DNA from: DATLLJ01 sp035537875 | Lineage (GTDB): Bacteria; Acidobacteriota; Vicinamibacteria; Vicinamibacterales; CAVVIG01 | NCBI GenBank assembly: GCA_035537875.1 | Contig: DATLLJ010000037.1 | Location: forward strand, 1-64,000 | DNA length: 64,000 nucleotides | Reading direction: 5' to 3' | Shown: piece by piece, positions 24,784-35,756 of the stretch | Layout: the number at the start of each line of letters is the position of its first letter | How positions within the stretch are numbered: the first letter of the stretch is position 1 | Notes under the pieces: generated by a model | Database searches by the model: none | The model's input: only the letters and a program-made list of their open reading frames with translations | Told to the model about the DNA's origin: nothing | Position numbers and translations under genes: made by a program

Positions 24784-26667
24784 CTAGCGCTCTTGCGCTG
24801 TCTCGTTCTGGGGAGGTTCTGCGGAGGACAACGGCTCGACTGAAGTGTCCGTCTCCGCCGTGGCGGCTTCCTGAAGCGCTCGGATGAGAAGGTCGCGTTC
24901 TGCGACTTCCTTACGCAGCCATGCGACTCCATTCTCCAATTCAGCGATGGTCGCCTCCTTGTCCCTGACGACGCCCTGGAGCCACTCGATGCCTTTCTCG
25001 CGCTCCTGAATGGCCCGGTTGCTCGACGCGAGCTCGCTCATCAGGAACGAGATGCCTTTGTCCTGCCGGCTCAACCTCACACTCATCGCCATCCAGCCAG
25101 TAGTGTCGTCGCCGGGCGCGTCGGCCACGCCACCCACCTTTCGACACACCACGAGGCTCGCCGCGCGGCTGACTTCTTCGTAACTGCCGCTGCCCGCGAG
25201 TCCGGCCACGAACGTTTTCACTCCGGGGTGACTGTCATCGCAGTCGTGGAACGCGACGTACGACCCATTCGAAAGGCTCGGCTCGAAGTGGTGAAAGTCA
25301 CGGGCCACGCTCCAGTAATCGTGCAGCCCGTCGATGAAGAGAAAATCAATCGGCGATCGCCAGGGCACTTCGTACGACCGACGCCGGATGATCTCGATCA
25401 CGTCTGAAACGCCCGCGGCCGACACGTTGTGTTGAATGCGCTCGAACGTCGGACGCTCTGTGCGGACGCCGGCAGGCGTATCTTCAGCGCCGACCTTGCC
25501 CTCGTGCGGATCGATGGCATGAACACGGGCGGACTTGTTCGCTGTTCTCGCCGCGCTCGCCAGAACGATGGTCGACTTTCCACAAAAGCTGCCGATCTCC
25601 ACGACCGTCCCGACATGTGGTTCGGTCACCGCACGCCGCGTGACTTCGATCAGCAGCTCGGCCTCTGCCGGCCTCAGCCAGCCCTCCACGTCTTTCACAC
25701 GATTCAGGATGGCGGCTCTCGATTCAGAGTCCAGCTCCGGGATCGGCGCGCGTTCCTGGACAGTCTCCGGCCTTGCGTGGAGAGCCGTCCGACTCCGGGC
25801 GCCCGTGACCTCGATCCACGGCGCGACGATCTCAGCGAGCGTCGTGTCGACGGTCAGCGGATGTTTCTCGCCTCCGACGTCGAGGCAATCGTCCAGGTAA
25901 CTGTTGGCCGCCCATTCTGCGTCCATCCGGCCTTCGTCCGACAGCCGGCGCCACCGGCGCACGTGCCAGGCTTGCTGCAGGTAGTGATTGACCTCCTCGA
26001 CCCTCCGCCCCTGCTCGACCTTCTGGGTATCGAGAGCTGCCCGCGCCCGAAGAGGCGCGTGGAGACATACGATTGCGGCGGTCTCCTTGACCGGGCCGTC
26101 GGTCCCGCATACCGCGTGATTGCCCTGCGCGATACGGAGCGCTATTGATCCACGGCTGATGTGCTTGGGCGGATACCGGCACTCCACGAAGCTGACGCGA
26201 CCGGACTCGACGAGTTCAGCTGCGTCGCCCGACGTTCCGATCGGCTCGGGCACTCGCCGGGTCATCGTCAGGATGCCACGGGGGCTAGGTACCACCTGAG
26301 CGCGTTCCTGAACGAAGTTGACGACGTCGACCGCGAGGGCGCCGGCGGAGTCGTCAAGGATGTCGCGAAGCCGTCCACCTGGCGTGTGCCAGAACTCGTC
26401 GGCGTCGATTGGCAGGACCCATCGCGCGCCGCGGAGAAACGCCTCCCGTGCGAACTCGGTGGTGGTCTCCGCCTGGTGAAAGGGGCCGGGACGCGAGAAT
26501 ACGTGGACGCGCTTGGTGTCCGCGAACTCTTCCAGGATGGCGGCGGTGCGGTCCGTGGACCCGTTGTCGATCACGAGGACCTGGTCGATCCCGAACGCGA
26601 GGTGATACAGCAGATTGACGCGGATGATGTCCGCTTCGTTCCGCACCATCATCACGGCAAAAATCAT
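24784..26667 (-). CDS. Glycosyltransferase-methyltransferase fusion with coiled coil
   Basis: A 627-residue protein starting at the ATG at 26667, which overlaps the stop of the preceding glycosyltransferase by ATGA. Residues 1-260 are a GT-A type glycosyltransferase (MMVRNEADII, VIDNGSTDRT and the DADEF metal motif). Residues 350-520 are a class I SAM-dependent methyltransferase (VVEIGSFCGKSTIVLA, DPHEG, LFIDGLHDYW) of the MT_24/cephalosporin hydroxylase-like group. The last 90 residues form a coiled coil (IQEREKGIEWLQGVVRDKEATIAELE). The ORF stays open 300 codons upstream of the ATG, but that part is the shadow of the neighbouring gene. It is the final gene of the glycan locus and probably decorates the polysaccharide. 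Confidence 0.85.
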   Translation of the reverse strand: MIFAVMMVRNEADIIRVNLLYHLAFGIDQVLVIDNGSTDRTAAILEEFADTKRVHVFSRPGPFHQAETTTEFAREAFLRGARWVLPIDADEFWHTPGGRLRDILDDSAGALAVDVVNFVQERAQVVPSPRGILTMTRRVPEPIGTSGDAAELVESGRVSFVECRYPPKHISRGSIALRIAQGNHAVCGTDGPVKETAAIVCLHAPLRARAALDTQKVEQGRRVEEVNHYLQQAWHVRRWRRLSDEGRMDAEWAANSYLDDCLDVGGEKHPLTVDTTLAEIVAPWIEVTGARSRTALHARPETVQERAPIPELDSESRAAILNRVKDVEGWLRPAEAELLIEVTRRAVTEPHVGTVVEIGSFCGKSTIVLASAARTANKSARVHAIDPHEGKVGAEDTPAGVRTERPTFERIQHNVSAAGVSDVIEIIRRRSYEVPWRSPIDFLFIDGLHDYWSVARDFHHFEPSLSNGSYVAFHDCDDSHPGVKTFVAGLAGSGSYEEVSRAASLVVCRKVGGVADAPGDDTTGWMAMSVRLSRQDKGISFLMSELASSNRAIQEREKGIEWLQGVVRDKEATIAELENGVAWLRKEVAERDLLIRALQEAATAETDTSVEPLSSAEPPQNETAQER

Positions 26668-27953
26668 GCGCGCAGCCCCGCATACCCACGGCGAGCCAAC
26701 GGCGCGAGTCCCGCCCATCCGCAGCGACCGAGCTGCAGCAGGCCCCGAACGGCGGATCGGCGGCGTCCGTCCTGCCAGTCGGCGCGAACCTGTCGCGCCA
26801 CGAATTCGGCCGTGAGCGCCTTCCAGTAGCGGACGCCCGCACGGTATGCCTGGGTCAGCGTCGGATCGCCAGAGAGGTAGGGTCGTTGCGCCCGCAGAGC
26901 TGAAAGGGCTTCCATCAGCATCTGCCCGGACTGTGCGCTGATCCCCAGGCCGTGCCGTCGATACTCCGCCACCTCCCGGTCGTGACTCCATACCGGGAAC
27001 TCGTGCAGCACGCGCAGATAGAGGTCGTAATCGGCGGCGATGCTGAGCGCCGGATTGAAACCGGCGATCGACTCGAACACCGCCCGCCGGCACATTGCGG
27101 CGCACAGCGCGGCGATGTAGTTCCGCCTGAGCATCTCCGCGTAATGGTCGCGCTCGACCCCGTGCCCCTGCCGCTCGTAGAGCGTGGCGCCATCGGCCGC
27201 CACAAATCGGAAGCGGCCCGACACGAACGCCGCTTCCGGGTGCTGTCTGAAGCAGTCCAGCCCGATCTCGACCGCCTCGGGCAGCAAACGATCGTCGGCG
27301 TCCAGGAACACCAGGTAACTGCCATTCGAGGTGCGGATGCCATGGTTCCGCGCTTCCGAGACGCCGCGGTTCGGTTGGCGGATGCATCGGACCCCGGGGT
27401 AGCGGCTCGCAATCTCGGTCGTATTGTCCGGGGATCCGTCGTCGATGACGACGACTTCGACGTGAGGGTACGTCTGGAGCAGGACGCTTTCGACAGCCTC
27501 GGCGAGGTAATGCGCCTGCCGATAGCAGGGAATGATCACCGAGACCAGAGGCGACTGTTCGGCGTCGTTGCGCCAACGCGGTCGCAGCCGCAGCCTCGCG
27601 AGTGGGACGCGTGTCTGATCCGCGAGAACTGCTCGAATATGGAGGGAGTGCTCCTCGCGGGGTCGCATACGGAGGGTCGTGCCAAACCCGCTCACGTGCG
27701 CGTTCGAAGCCGCCGGCAGCGCGAGGGCGACATCGTCGCGCCGGATGTCGACAGGCACTCGACGGATGACGCGCTCGTCATCGAGGACCTCGATGGCCAC
27801 CGCGGGCGAATGTCGGCCGACTACCCATCCGCGAATGTCGACGGCTGACGCTTCGGCAATCGTGCCGGGTGTCGGGTAATCGAGATGGAAACCCCACAAC
27901 CGTCCCTCATCGAGCGGTGCGAGGGCCGCGTCGAGGAATTCGATCAGGGCCAC
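26664..27953 (-). CDS. Family 2 glycosyltransferase with N-terminal beta-sandwich
   Basis: A 429-residue cytoplasmic GT2. An N-terminal region of about 125 residues (IRGWVVGRHSPAVAIEVL and onward) resembles a beta-sandwich accessory domain often placed before such enzymes. The catalytic domain begins at PLVSVIIPCYRQAHYLAEAV, with VVVIDDGSPDNT (nucleotide site) and LVFLDADDRL (DxD). It would transfer a sugar from a nucleotide donor to a growing cell-surface glycan. The GTG start at 27953 overlaps the preceding methyltransferase gene by 10 bases, indicating translational coupling. Confidence 0.9.
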   Translation of the reverse strand: MALIEFLDAALAPLDEGRLWGFHLDYPTPGTIAEASAVDIRGWVVGRHSPAVAIEVLDDERVIRRVPVDIRRDDVALALPAASNAHVSGFGTTLRMRPREEHSLHIRAVLADQTRVPLARLRLRPRWRNDAEQSPLVSVIIPCYRQAHYLAEAVESVLLQTYPHVEVVVIDDGSPDNTTEIASRYPGVRCIRQPNRGVSEARNHGIRTSNGSYLVFLDADDRLLPEAVEIGLDCFRQHPEAAFVSGRFRFVAADGATLYERQGHGVERDHYAEMLRRNYIAALCAAMCRRAVFESIAGFNPALSIAADYDLYLRVLHEFPVWSHDREVAEYRRHGLGISAQSGQMLMEALSALRAQRPYLSGDPTLTQAYRAGVRYWKALTAEFVARQVRADWQDGRRRSAVRGLLQLGRCGWAGLAPLARRGYAGLRA

Positions 27954-29422
27954 TGCGGCGGCGATCCTGCGGAACTCGACGTTGCCCGAAGCGCAACGAG
28001 GGCCAGCGGTCGGAGGAGGCGGTGGAGCAGCGGTATCTGGCTCTTGAGCGTGCTGGCGCTCGTTTCGGCGAGACGGTGTCGCGGCTGCTGGAGAACCCAG
28101 GAGAAATGGGCCTTCAGCTCGCGGGTTTCCGCCACCGCCCGGTCCGCTATCTCCAACAGCGCCTTGCGGTCGCTCTCGGCTGCCTGCAGCAGCATCTCGC
28201 GCTCTCTCACGGCTGTCTGCAGCAGCGCCTCGCGCGCTCCAGCTGCCTGCAGCTGCGCGTCGCGCTCGGCAACGGTTCTGTCGCCCGAATCCAACCGCGC
28301 GTCGCGCTCGGCGATGGCCTTCTCAGTGCGCTCGATGTGAGTGCGAAGCACGCTCATCTCGTCGTCGCGGACGGCGATGTCGCCGGCGCGTTTTTGCAGC
28401 TCTCCCTCGAGATGGCGGACATAAGCGGTGTGGTCCTCAGAAAGCCGGGTCAGATCTGCCACGACTTGCTCGACCGCTGCGAGGCGCAGGCTTTTCGCCT
28501 CGAGCTCACGCTCCGTGTGTTCGACCGCACCTTCCACCTCGCGCAGGCGCGTGTCTTTCGCGGCGAGCTCCGCTTCCACGTGCTTGGTGTAGGCGCCACC
28601 TTTCTCGAGCTCGGACGCCAGCTCGTCGATCCGCGCCCGCTGCCGCTCGAGAAGGCTGGTTCCCGCGTTCGCTGACTGCACGGCGCTCGCGGGCCTGGCG
28701 ATGACAAAGAACTGATACGTCAAGGCCTCGACGTCGCTCTCCAGCGTCGTTCGAAGACCGCTTGGAACGTTCGTCAGGTCGATGTCGAATTCGGTCTGAT
28801 CCAGACGTCGCATCACTCGCAGCGTGGTCTCGGCGCGAAGTCCGGCCTGGCGTATCAGCTCCTCCACGCCTTCTTTGTCGAAGAAGCGGAGGTGTCCCCG
28901 ATCCAGCAAGCCGCTGTCGCGATACCGGAATTTCCCGCTCAGGAGCTCGAGGCGAACCGCTCCGTGGGTGACGTTCGGCACCGAAACCAGGATGCTGCCG
29001 CCGGGAGCCAACGCGGCCGCTGCGTTGAGCAGTGTCGCCGTCGGGTCGCGCAGATGCTCCAGCACATCGAGGCACAGGATGACGTCGAAGGCCATGCCGC
29101 CGAATGCGGCCGACAGCGTGACGGCCTCGACATCGCCCTCCAGGACGTCGACGCAGTAATGGCGCGCCAGGGCGGCTCTTCTCGGGTCGAGCTCGAGCCC
29201 CCAGACCTTGCAGCCGCGGGCGGCCAACGCCCTGGCCACGACGCCGGGGCCGCAGCCGATATCGAGAACGGTCGCCCCTGGCGGAACGGAGAGTACGGCC
29301 AGCGTGTGGGGGCTGTTGAGGTCGTCGAGGTCGACGGGTGCGGCAAACACTTCCGGCAGGGCCCGGCCCCGCAGTGGAATCACGGCCGCGTCGTGCTCAC
29401 GCGCTGAAGTTCCCTGATGCAT
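27944..29422 (-). CDS. SAM-dependent methyltransferase with long coiled-coil tail
   Basis: A 492-residue protein. Residues 1-230 are a class I methyltransferase: VLDIGCGPGVVARALA (SAM motif I), GLELDPRR, ILCLDVLEHLRDP and LAPGGSILVSVPN. From about residue 255 to 450 it is one long heptad-rich coiled coil (LAAKDTRLREVEGAVEHTE and similar), ending in a short basic segment. The start is the ATG at 29422, overlapping the end of the upstream glycosyltransferase by 26 bases; the longer frame upstream is a shadow. A methyltransferase joined to a coiled coil inside a glycan locus recalls WbdD-type chain-end modifiers that set polysaccharide length, but a kinase domain is lacking here. Confidence 0.87.
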   Translation of the reverse strand: MHQGTSAREHDAAVIPLRGRALPEVFAAPVDLDDLNSPHTLAVLSVPPGATVLDIGCGPGVVARALAARGCKVWGLELDPRRAALARHYCVDVLEGDVEAVTLSAAFGGMAFDVILCLDVLEHLRDPTATLLNAAAALAPGGSILVSVPNVTHGAVRLELLSGKFRYRDSGLLDRGHLRFFDKEGVEELIRQAGLRAETTLRVMRRLDQTEFDIDLTNVPSGLRTTLESDVEALTYQFFVIARPASAVQSANAGTSLLERQRARIDELASELEKGGAYTKHVEAELAAKDTRLREVEGAVEHTERELEAKSLRLAAVEQVVADLTRLSEDHTAYVRHLEGELQKRAGDIAVRDDEMSVLRTHIERTEKAIAERDARLDSGDRTVAERDAQLQAAGAREALLQTAVREREMLLQAAESDRKALLEIADRAVAETRELKAHFSWVLQQPRHRLAETSASTLKSQIPLLHRLLRPLALVALRATSSSAGSPPQWP

Positions 29423-31373
29423 CTCGGTGTTCTCCACGTGAAGGGGCAAGAACCTGTCGCCACGTCGGTTCCTGTTGCTCGCGCCATCGTTCGATGACGC
29501 GGAGAATAAACCCACGTTGCCGCGTCCAGGCTTCCGGCGACTCGTAGAGCCTGAGCAGCGACGCCGCAAAGTCGCGCGGATCGTCGGCCACGACCACCGC
29601 GCGCGAATCGTGCAGGCCGAGCCCTTCCGCCCCGACCGAGGTCGAGACCACCGGGACGCCGTACTGAAGGGCCTCGAGGCACTTCAACTTGACGCCCGCA
29701 CCGAAGCGCATCGGCACGATGGCGACGCGCGCGGCTTCGTATTGGAAACGTAGTTCCGGGGTGAACCCCAGCAAATCCACCGCTGCGCCGGCGAGCGCCC
29801 GCGCCGCGGGAGGCGGGTTGCCCCCGGTGACTCGAAGCCGTATGTCCGGTCGAACCTCGAGCACACGCGGCAGGACATCGATGACGAACCAGCGGAGGGC
29901 GTCGACGTTGGGACTGGCGTCACCTGCCAGCCAGCCCGGCGTGAACAGCAGATCGGCCCGGTCGGAAAACCCGGCCGCGGTGGGCGCCAGGCCGCGAACG
30001 ACCGGTCGAACGACCTCGATCGGGCAGTGCCCGGCCACAGAGGCCAGGATGGCCGCCTCCTCGTCCGACACGCAGATGATTTCGTCGGCCTGAAGAGGGA
30101 TGGTGCGCTCCAGACGGCGCCACTCGAGCATCTCAGCCGCGTGGCGCTCACGTTCCATGGGATCTGTCGCGAGATCGAGCTGCCGCTGCATTCGCCGGTA
30201 ATAAAGGGCCTCGGTCAGGTACACAAGCGAGGCCTGCGGCTGGAACTGCCGCACCAACGGCGCATAGCGCTGAAAATTGTTCGGTCTGGAAATCAGCACG
30301 CGGTCGAACATCTGACCCAGATCGGAGAGGACGGTATCGGGGGGCTGGCGCATGACATGGACCCCCAGGTCAGACAGCGCGGCGAGGTCGCCGTCGATGC
30401 GATCGCTCGTTGCCACGCTGACTGCATAGCCGGTGTCATCGAGGGCCTCGATGGCGTCGAGCAGAACACTGAAACCGGAGCCGGAGCCTCGCTGCGGCGG
30501 GCGGTCGTCGATCATGAGCAGGCGGCGCGAGCCGCGGCTCTTCTCAACGGCCCGGGCCACGGCCCGCGGATCCGTGGGCGCGGGAGGCTCGCAGGCCGCC
30601 ACCTCGCGCGCCCATTTGCGCAGGAAGGTTTCGCGGTTGCGCAGCGACAGGAATACCTTGCGCGTCAGGCTGCTGCTGGCGCTTTCACGATGGATGACCC
30701 GTGAGCGAGGCTCGAACAGCGTCCGAAAGCCCGCGCGGGCGAGCTCGAAGCACAGGTCAACGTCCTCGTAATACGCGGGGAAGTAGCGTCGGTCGAATCC
30801 TCCCACCGCCTCCCACTGCTGGCGACGGACCAGCATGGAGCAGGCCGAGCAGTAATCGACGCTCCGCTGGAAGTTGTAAGGATTGTCCTCGACCGAGGCG
30901 CCGCGGCCCACGCTGACCGTCGACCCATCGCGCCAGACAATGGAGCCCGCCTCCAGGACTGTCCCATCCGGGGACAGAATCAGACTGCCGAGCGCTCCGA
31001 CGTCAGGATGCAGATCGGCCGTCTCCACGAGCGCCTCGAGCCATCCGGGGAGGACCTCGACATCGTCGTTCAAGAAGACCAGAAACTCACCGGACGTCTC
31101 GGCCGCCCCTCGATTGCAGCCACCGCCGAACCCGAGATTTGCGGCCGATGTCACCAGGCGGACCGATGGCGACGAAAATGCCGCGGCGTCGGCCAGTCCG
31201 TCGGCGGACGGACCGTTGGCGACGACCACGACCTCATAGTCCTGCGCCGCCGTGACGTTCCTCTGGAGGGATTCGAGGCACTGCAGGATCAGCGGGCCGC
31301 CAAGAGTCGGGATGACGACTGAAGCGCGCCGCGCGCGAGGTTCTGGAACAGGAGAACCCGCCCGGGCGGTCAT
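29397..31373 (-). CDS. Bifunctional glycosyltransferase (GT2 plus GT4-like)
   Basis: A 658-residue protein with two catalytic halves. Residues 15-250 are a rhamnosyltransferase-like GT2 (SVVIPTLGG, ANLGFGGGCNRG, FLVFLNDDVEVLPGW, YYEDVDLCFEL). Residues 285-640 are a GT-B fold of the GT4 type (LLFTPGWLAGDASPNVDALRW, IVPMRFGAGVKLKCLEALQYG, VPVVSTSVGAEGL). The pair could add two successive sugars to a surface glycan. It is the first gene of the four-gene glycan locus, with an ATG at 31373. Confidence 0.9.
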   Translation of the reverse strand: MTARAGSPVPEPRARRASVVIPTLGGPLILQCLESLQRNVTAAQDYEVVVVANGPSADGLADAAAFSSPSVRLVTSAANLGFGGGCNRGAAETSGEFLVFLNDDVEVLPGWLEALVETADLHPDVGALGSLILSPDGTVLEAGSIVWRDGSTVSVGRGASVEDNPYNFQRSVDYCSACSMLVRRQQWEAVGGFDRRYFPAYYEDVDLCFELARAGFRTLFEPRSRVIHRESASSSLTRKVFLSLRNRETFLRKWAREVAACEPPAPTDPRAVARAVEKSRGSRRLLMIDDRPPQRGSGSGFSVLLDAIEALDDTGYAVSVATSDRIDGDLAALSDLGVHVMRQPPDTVLSDLGQMFDRVLISRPNNFQRYAPLVRQFQPQASLVYLTEALYYRRMQRQLDLATDPMERERHAAEMLEWRRLERTIPLQADEIICVSDEEAAILASVAGHCPIEVVRPVVRGLAPTAAGFSDRADLLFTPGWLAGDASPNVDALRWFVIDVLPRVLEVRPDIRLRVTGGNPPPAARALAGAAVDLLGFTPELRFQYEAARVAIVPMRFGAGVKLKCLEALQYGVPVVSTSVGAEGLGLHDSRAVVVADDPRDFAASLLRLYESPEAWTRQRGFILRVIERWREQQEPTWRQVLAPSRGEHRDASGNFSA

Positions 31374-31792
31374 CGTACAGCGTGCGGCAAGCGCCGTCTG
31401 CGAAACGGCGGCGTTGGGTTGGGAGCTGTCCTCAAATGTGTGCGCAAAAGTGTACCTGAAGAATCACCTACCGTCCACGGTCATCCATGCCAAATCCGCA
31501 GCTGGGGTTGTCTCACCCCCGAGCTCATGTTTTTGCCGTTACGTCATCCCTTGCGAACGGTCAGCCGAGCACGTCCGATATTCGCCGACGTGGCCTGGAA
31601 ATCGCGACTGGGCGCGTTGTCCGATGCCGCACTCATGCGGTTCCGCGAGGCGGTGGCCGCAGCGGCACAACCCTATCGCGAGGGCACCCGGCTGAGGCTG
31701 ACCGCCACCTCGCTATGCGCATCCGCGGTCAAATAGTCCACCGACATCCGCACGAACGGTCGATATTGTGATGTCGAGGAGGAGTGTCGATA
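31374..31792. other. Spacer with a possible methyltransferase tail remnant
   Basis: About 420 bases without an intact gene. On the plus strand, 31630-31736 reads ALMRFREAVAAAAQPYREG and ends LRLTATSLCASAVK-stop. This resembles the extreme C-terminus of class I methyltransferases, but nothing upstream in that frame completes a domain. A 10-base inverted match around 31770-31796 (ATCGATATTG... / TGTCGATATC) is weak. No promoter is evident. Confidence 0.3.
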
Positions 31793-32884
31793 TCACGAGA
31801 GCGCCGGGGGTAAGAGGTACAGCGTCATCGCGAAAATCAGGTAGACCATCAGGACCAGCACCCCGACGAACCAGGCCGATCGCCCGCTGTTGGTCACCAG
31901 GGACGCCGTGAAGGTCGCGATCAGGATCATCACGACCGCGCCCGGCCAGAACCGCAGGTCCATTGGCGTCGGGCCAATGACGTAACTGAGCAGCACCAGC
32001 ACCGGCGCGACGAACAGTGCAATCTGAGACGCGCTTCCGAGCGCGATGCCGACGCTCAAATCCAACCGGTTCTTGCGCGCGCCGGAGAACGCGGACGTCA
32101 TCTCGGCCGCGCCACCGACCAGCGCGACCACAATGAAACCAACGAACGCCGAGGTCATTCCGAAGGCGACGGCGGCTTCCTGCACCGATTCGACGAACAC
32201 CTCGCTCACGAGCGCCACCAGCACCGTGATGCCAGCCAGAGTGCCGAGGGCGAGACCAATCGGCCACGGCTCTTCATCGTCGCCCCCGTGCTCCGCAGCG
32301 GCAAAGAACTCGGGATGCGTCGCGAACGAGAACACCAGGCCCAACCCGTACGCGATGAGCAGCAGCACGGACAATCCCACGCTCAGCTGCTCGGTGAATC
32401 TCGTCGCTTGCGCCGAATCGGCTACAACCGCCGACGGAATCAACAGGGCGATCGTCGCGAGAAACAGTAGGCTCGCCTGAAGCCGCGCGCTGATCCGATT
32501 GAAATCCTGCACGTGGTGCTTCATTCCACCGAGGAGGAACGATGCGCCCAGCATGAACAGCGTGTTGGTGACGATGGCGCCGGCGATCGACGCTTTGACG
32601 AGCTGGTACTGACCGGCGCGCAATGCAGCCAGCGCGATGACCAATTCGGTCAGGTTGCCCAGCGTCGCGTTGAGCAGACCGCCGACGGTATCGCCGGTCT
32701 TGGCCGCTACCGATTCGGTGGCATGGCTCAGCAAAGTCGCGAGGGGCACGATGGCCAGGACCGACAACACGAACAACAGCGTGTGGGCTTCTGGCAGGAG
32801 AGAGTTACCGACGAAGACGACCGGCACGAAGACGAGAAGCCACAGCAGTGGGTTCCCCCGAAGTTCTCGCAGTAGTGGTTTCAT
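31793..32884 (-). CDS. cax: Calcium/proton exchanger (CaCA family)
   Basis: A 363-residue, eleven-helix antiporter that exports Ca2+ in exchange for H+. The alpha-1 repeat reads GLLNATLGNLTELVIALAALRAGQ. The alpha-2 repeat reads VALVGGAAEMTSAFSGARKN, followed by LDLSVGIALGSASQIALFVAPVLVLL; acidic residues in both repeats bind the cation. An acidic HGGDDEEPW loop separates the halves. The start is the ATG at 32884 (MKPLLRELRGNPLLW); the longer frame runs into trmO. It sits 17 bases after the trmO stop, so the two may be co-transcribed. Confidence 0.92.
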   Translation of the reverse strand: MKPLLRELRGNPLLWLLVFVPVVFVGNSLLPEAHTLLFVLSVLAIVPLATLLSHATESVAAKTGDTVGGLLNATLGNLTELVIALAALRAGQYQLVKASIAGAIVTNTLFMLGASFLLGGMKHHVQDFNRISARLQASLLFLATIALLIPSAVVADSAQATRFTEQLSVGLSVLLLIAYGLGLVFSFATHPEFFAAAEHGGDDEEPWPIGLALGTLAGITVLVALVSEVFVESVQEAAVAFGMTSAFVGFIVVALVGGAAEMTSAFSGARKNRLDLSVGIALGSASQIALFVAPVLVLLSYVIGPTPMDLRFWPGAVVMILIATFTASLVTNSGRSAWFVGVLVLMVYLIFAMTLYLLPPALS

Positions 32885-32901
32885 GGCGTGAATCGACTCC
32901 G

Positions 32902-33318
32902 TCACCGCTCGCGGGCGGGGTCGAGCACCGGCTTGACATCGACGATCGGCGTGCTGTCGAGCGCCTCGAGATTGCGAACACGAAATCTCATGCCCTCTCT
33001 GTCGAGAATCCGCACTCGATGCAATCCGATCGGGTTTGGCCGGTCGGGGGACCGTGTGTTGAAGACCCCTTGCAGTGGATTGGCGGGGTTGCCCCTGGGA
33101 CGGACAACCAGCACGTCGCGCCTGGCGCGATGCAACCACGTCAGCACGATCATCTCCTCGCCGACCTGAAGATCCCGAAGTCCTTCACTGAACCGGGGAT
33201 GGAAGTTCAGCCAGGCGTCCGGAGACCCTTCGTCGCCCTGCCTGGGCGCGCTGGCGCGATCGACGAGCGCAGATTCAACCCATCCGATCGGCTCCAACTC
33301 GTAGATGTCACGGCTCAA
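32902..33318 (-). CDS. trmO: tRNA (m6t6A37) methyltransferase TrmO-like
   Basis: A 138-residue beta-barrel SAM methyltransferase of the TrmO/TsaA-like (UPF0066) family that methylates t6A37 of tRNA. Signatures are EPIGWVES at the N-terminus, the SAM-binding GVFNTRSPDRPNPIGLHRV and the end LDSTPIVDVKPVLDP. It lacks the C-terminal extension of E. coli TrmO, as do many bacterial homologues. The start is the ATG at 33318. Confidence 0.92.
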   Translation of the reverse strand: MSRDIYELEPIGWVESALVDRASAPRQGDEGSPDAWLNFHPRFSEGLRDLQVGEEMIVLTWLHRARRDVLVVRPRGNPANPLQGVFNTRSPDRPNPIGLHRVRILDREGMRFRVRNLEALDSTPIVDVKPVLDPARER

Positions 33319-33504
33319 CGAGTCCTCCCGTTCTTCTCGCGGTCCTCGCGTTCGCCTGGGCGCCCGGCCGAGCGGCGGATCGAGGTGATGTTACCCGACA
33401 AGGGCAGCCGGTGACTCAGTGGACGTCAGCTCCAGACGGACACTCAAGAAGCGTTCGGCATTGACGGCCACCGCGCGCTCCTCAACAGCCGTCAACCGCC
33501 GCAG

Positions 33505-33600
33505 CGGAACGGCCTCGCGGTCCCGATACGCAATCAGGTACTCGTCGTAAATCGGTAGCAAGTGCGCCAGACCCTTCCGTGTCGGACGGCCCGTCGAGGG
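33505..33600 (-). pseudogene. Remnant of an AlkZ-type winged-helix DNA-binding protein
   Basis: The minus strand reads AHLLPIYDEYLIAYRDREAVP, the very characteristic block of AlkZ-like (HTH_42) winged-helix glycosylase proteins, normally about two-thirds into a protein of 350 residues. Here the flanks in the same frame do not continue the family and no start is present. The gene has been deleted down to this block. A few other spacer bases on either side (33319-33500, 33610-33690) hold nothing recognisable. Confidence 0.55.
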
Positions 33601-33693
33601 GCCGATCGTCCAGTACGACCGGGCGCCGTCCTCGCATCGCCTGGCCTTGTCTCGCCTCACTTCTGCTGATCGACCGGAATCGGTCGGAAACGG

Positions 33694-33840
33694 TTGACAA
33701 AGACCGGAAGCCTATGGTTACCTGATTTCGTGGCGGCTACCTACGTTCCCGTTATTTGGCACCGATCGATGCCGGGCATCGGTGTCCAGGCAGGTGTACG
33801 CAGGTGAGGTAGGCGCTCCAGCACGAGTCGGCGGATCCAA
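33694..33840 (+). promoter_or_regulatory. Promoter and structured leader of the ABC exporter
   Basis: A perfect -35 box TTGACA (33694-33699) is followed by only a weak -10 around TATGGTTA. The region that would be transcribed folds well: a hairpin GGCACCGAT / ATCGGTGTC is enclosed by CTACCT / AGGTAG. A segment TTACCTG near 33718-33724 could pair with CAGGTGA, which also occurs in the terminator stem, giving a possible antiterminator. No known riboswitch class fits. It could instead be a small RNA of about 150 nt. Confidence 0.45.
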
Positions 33841-33883
33841 GGGCCATCACCTGAGACAAACCAGGTGATGGCCCTTTTTTTTT
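33841..33883 (+). terminator. Strong intrinsic terminator ahead of the ABC exporter
   Basis: Perfect 13-bp stem GGGCCATCACCTG / CAGGTGATGGCCC with an 8-base loop, followed by nine T residues (33875-33883). It is 32 bases upstream of the ABC transporter ATG and on the same strand, with no gene ending before it. It therefore looks like an attenuator rather than a 3' end of a coding transcript. Confidence 0.9.
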
Positions 33884-33915
33884 GACCAAACGTCGCTTTC
33901 AAGCAGGTAACAGCC

Positions 33916-35751
<1,836 letters not shown>

Positions 35752-35756
35752 CCTGG

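Noticed and set aside
26668..27576. A 300-residue N-terminal extension of the glycosyltransferase-methyltransferase
   Set aside because: It is the shadow of the overlapping family 2 glycosyltransferase; the ATG at 26667 gives a canonical GT start.
33694..33883. Known riboswitch (guanidine, manganese, cobalamin, c-di-GMP) ahead of the ABC exporter
   Set aside because: None of the conserved cores of these classes could be found in the leader, so it is reported only as an unidentified structured leader.
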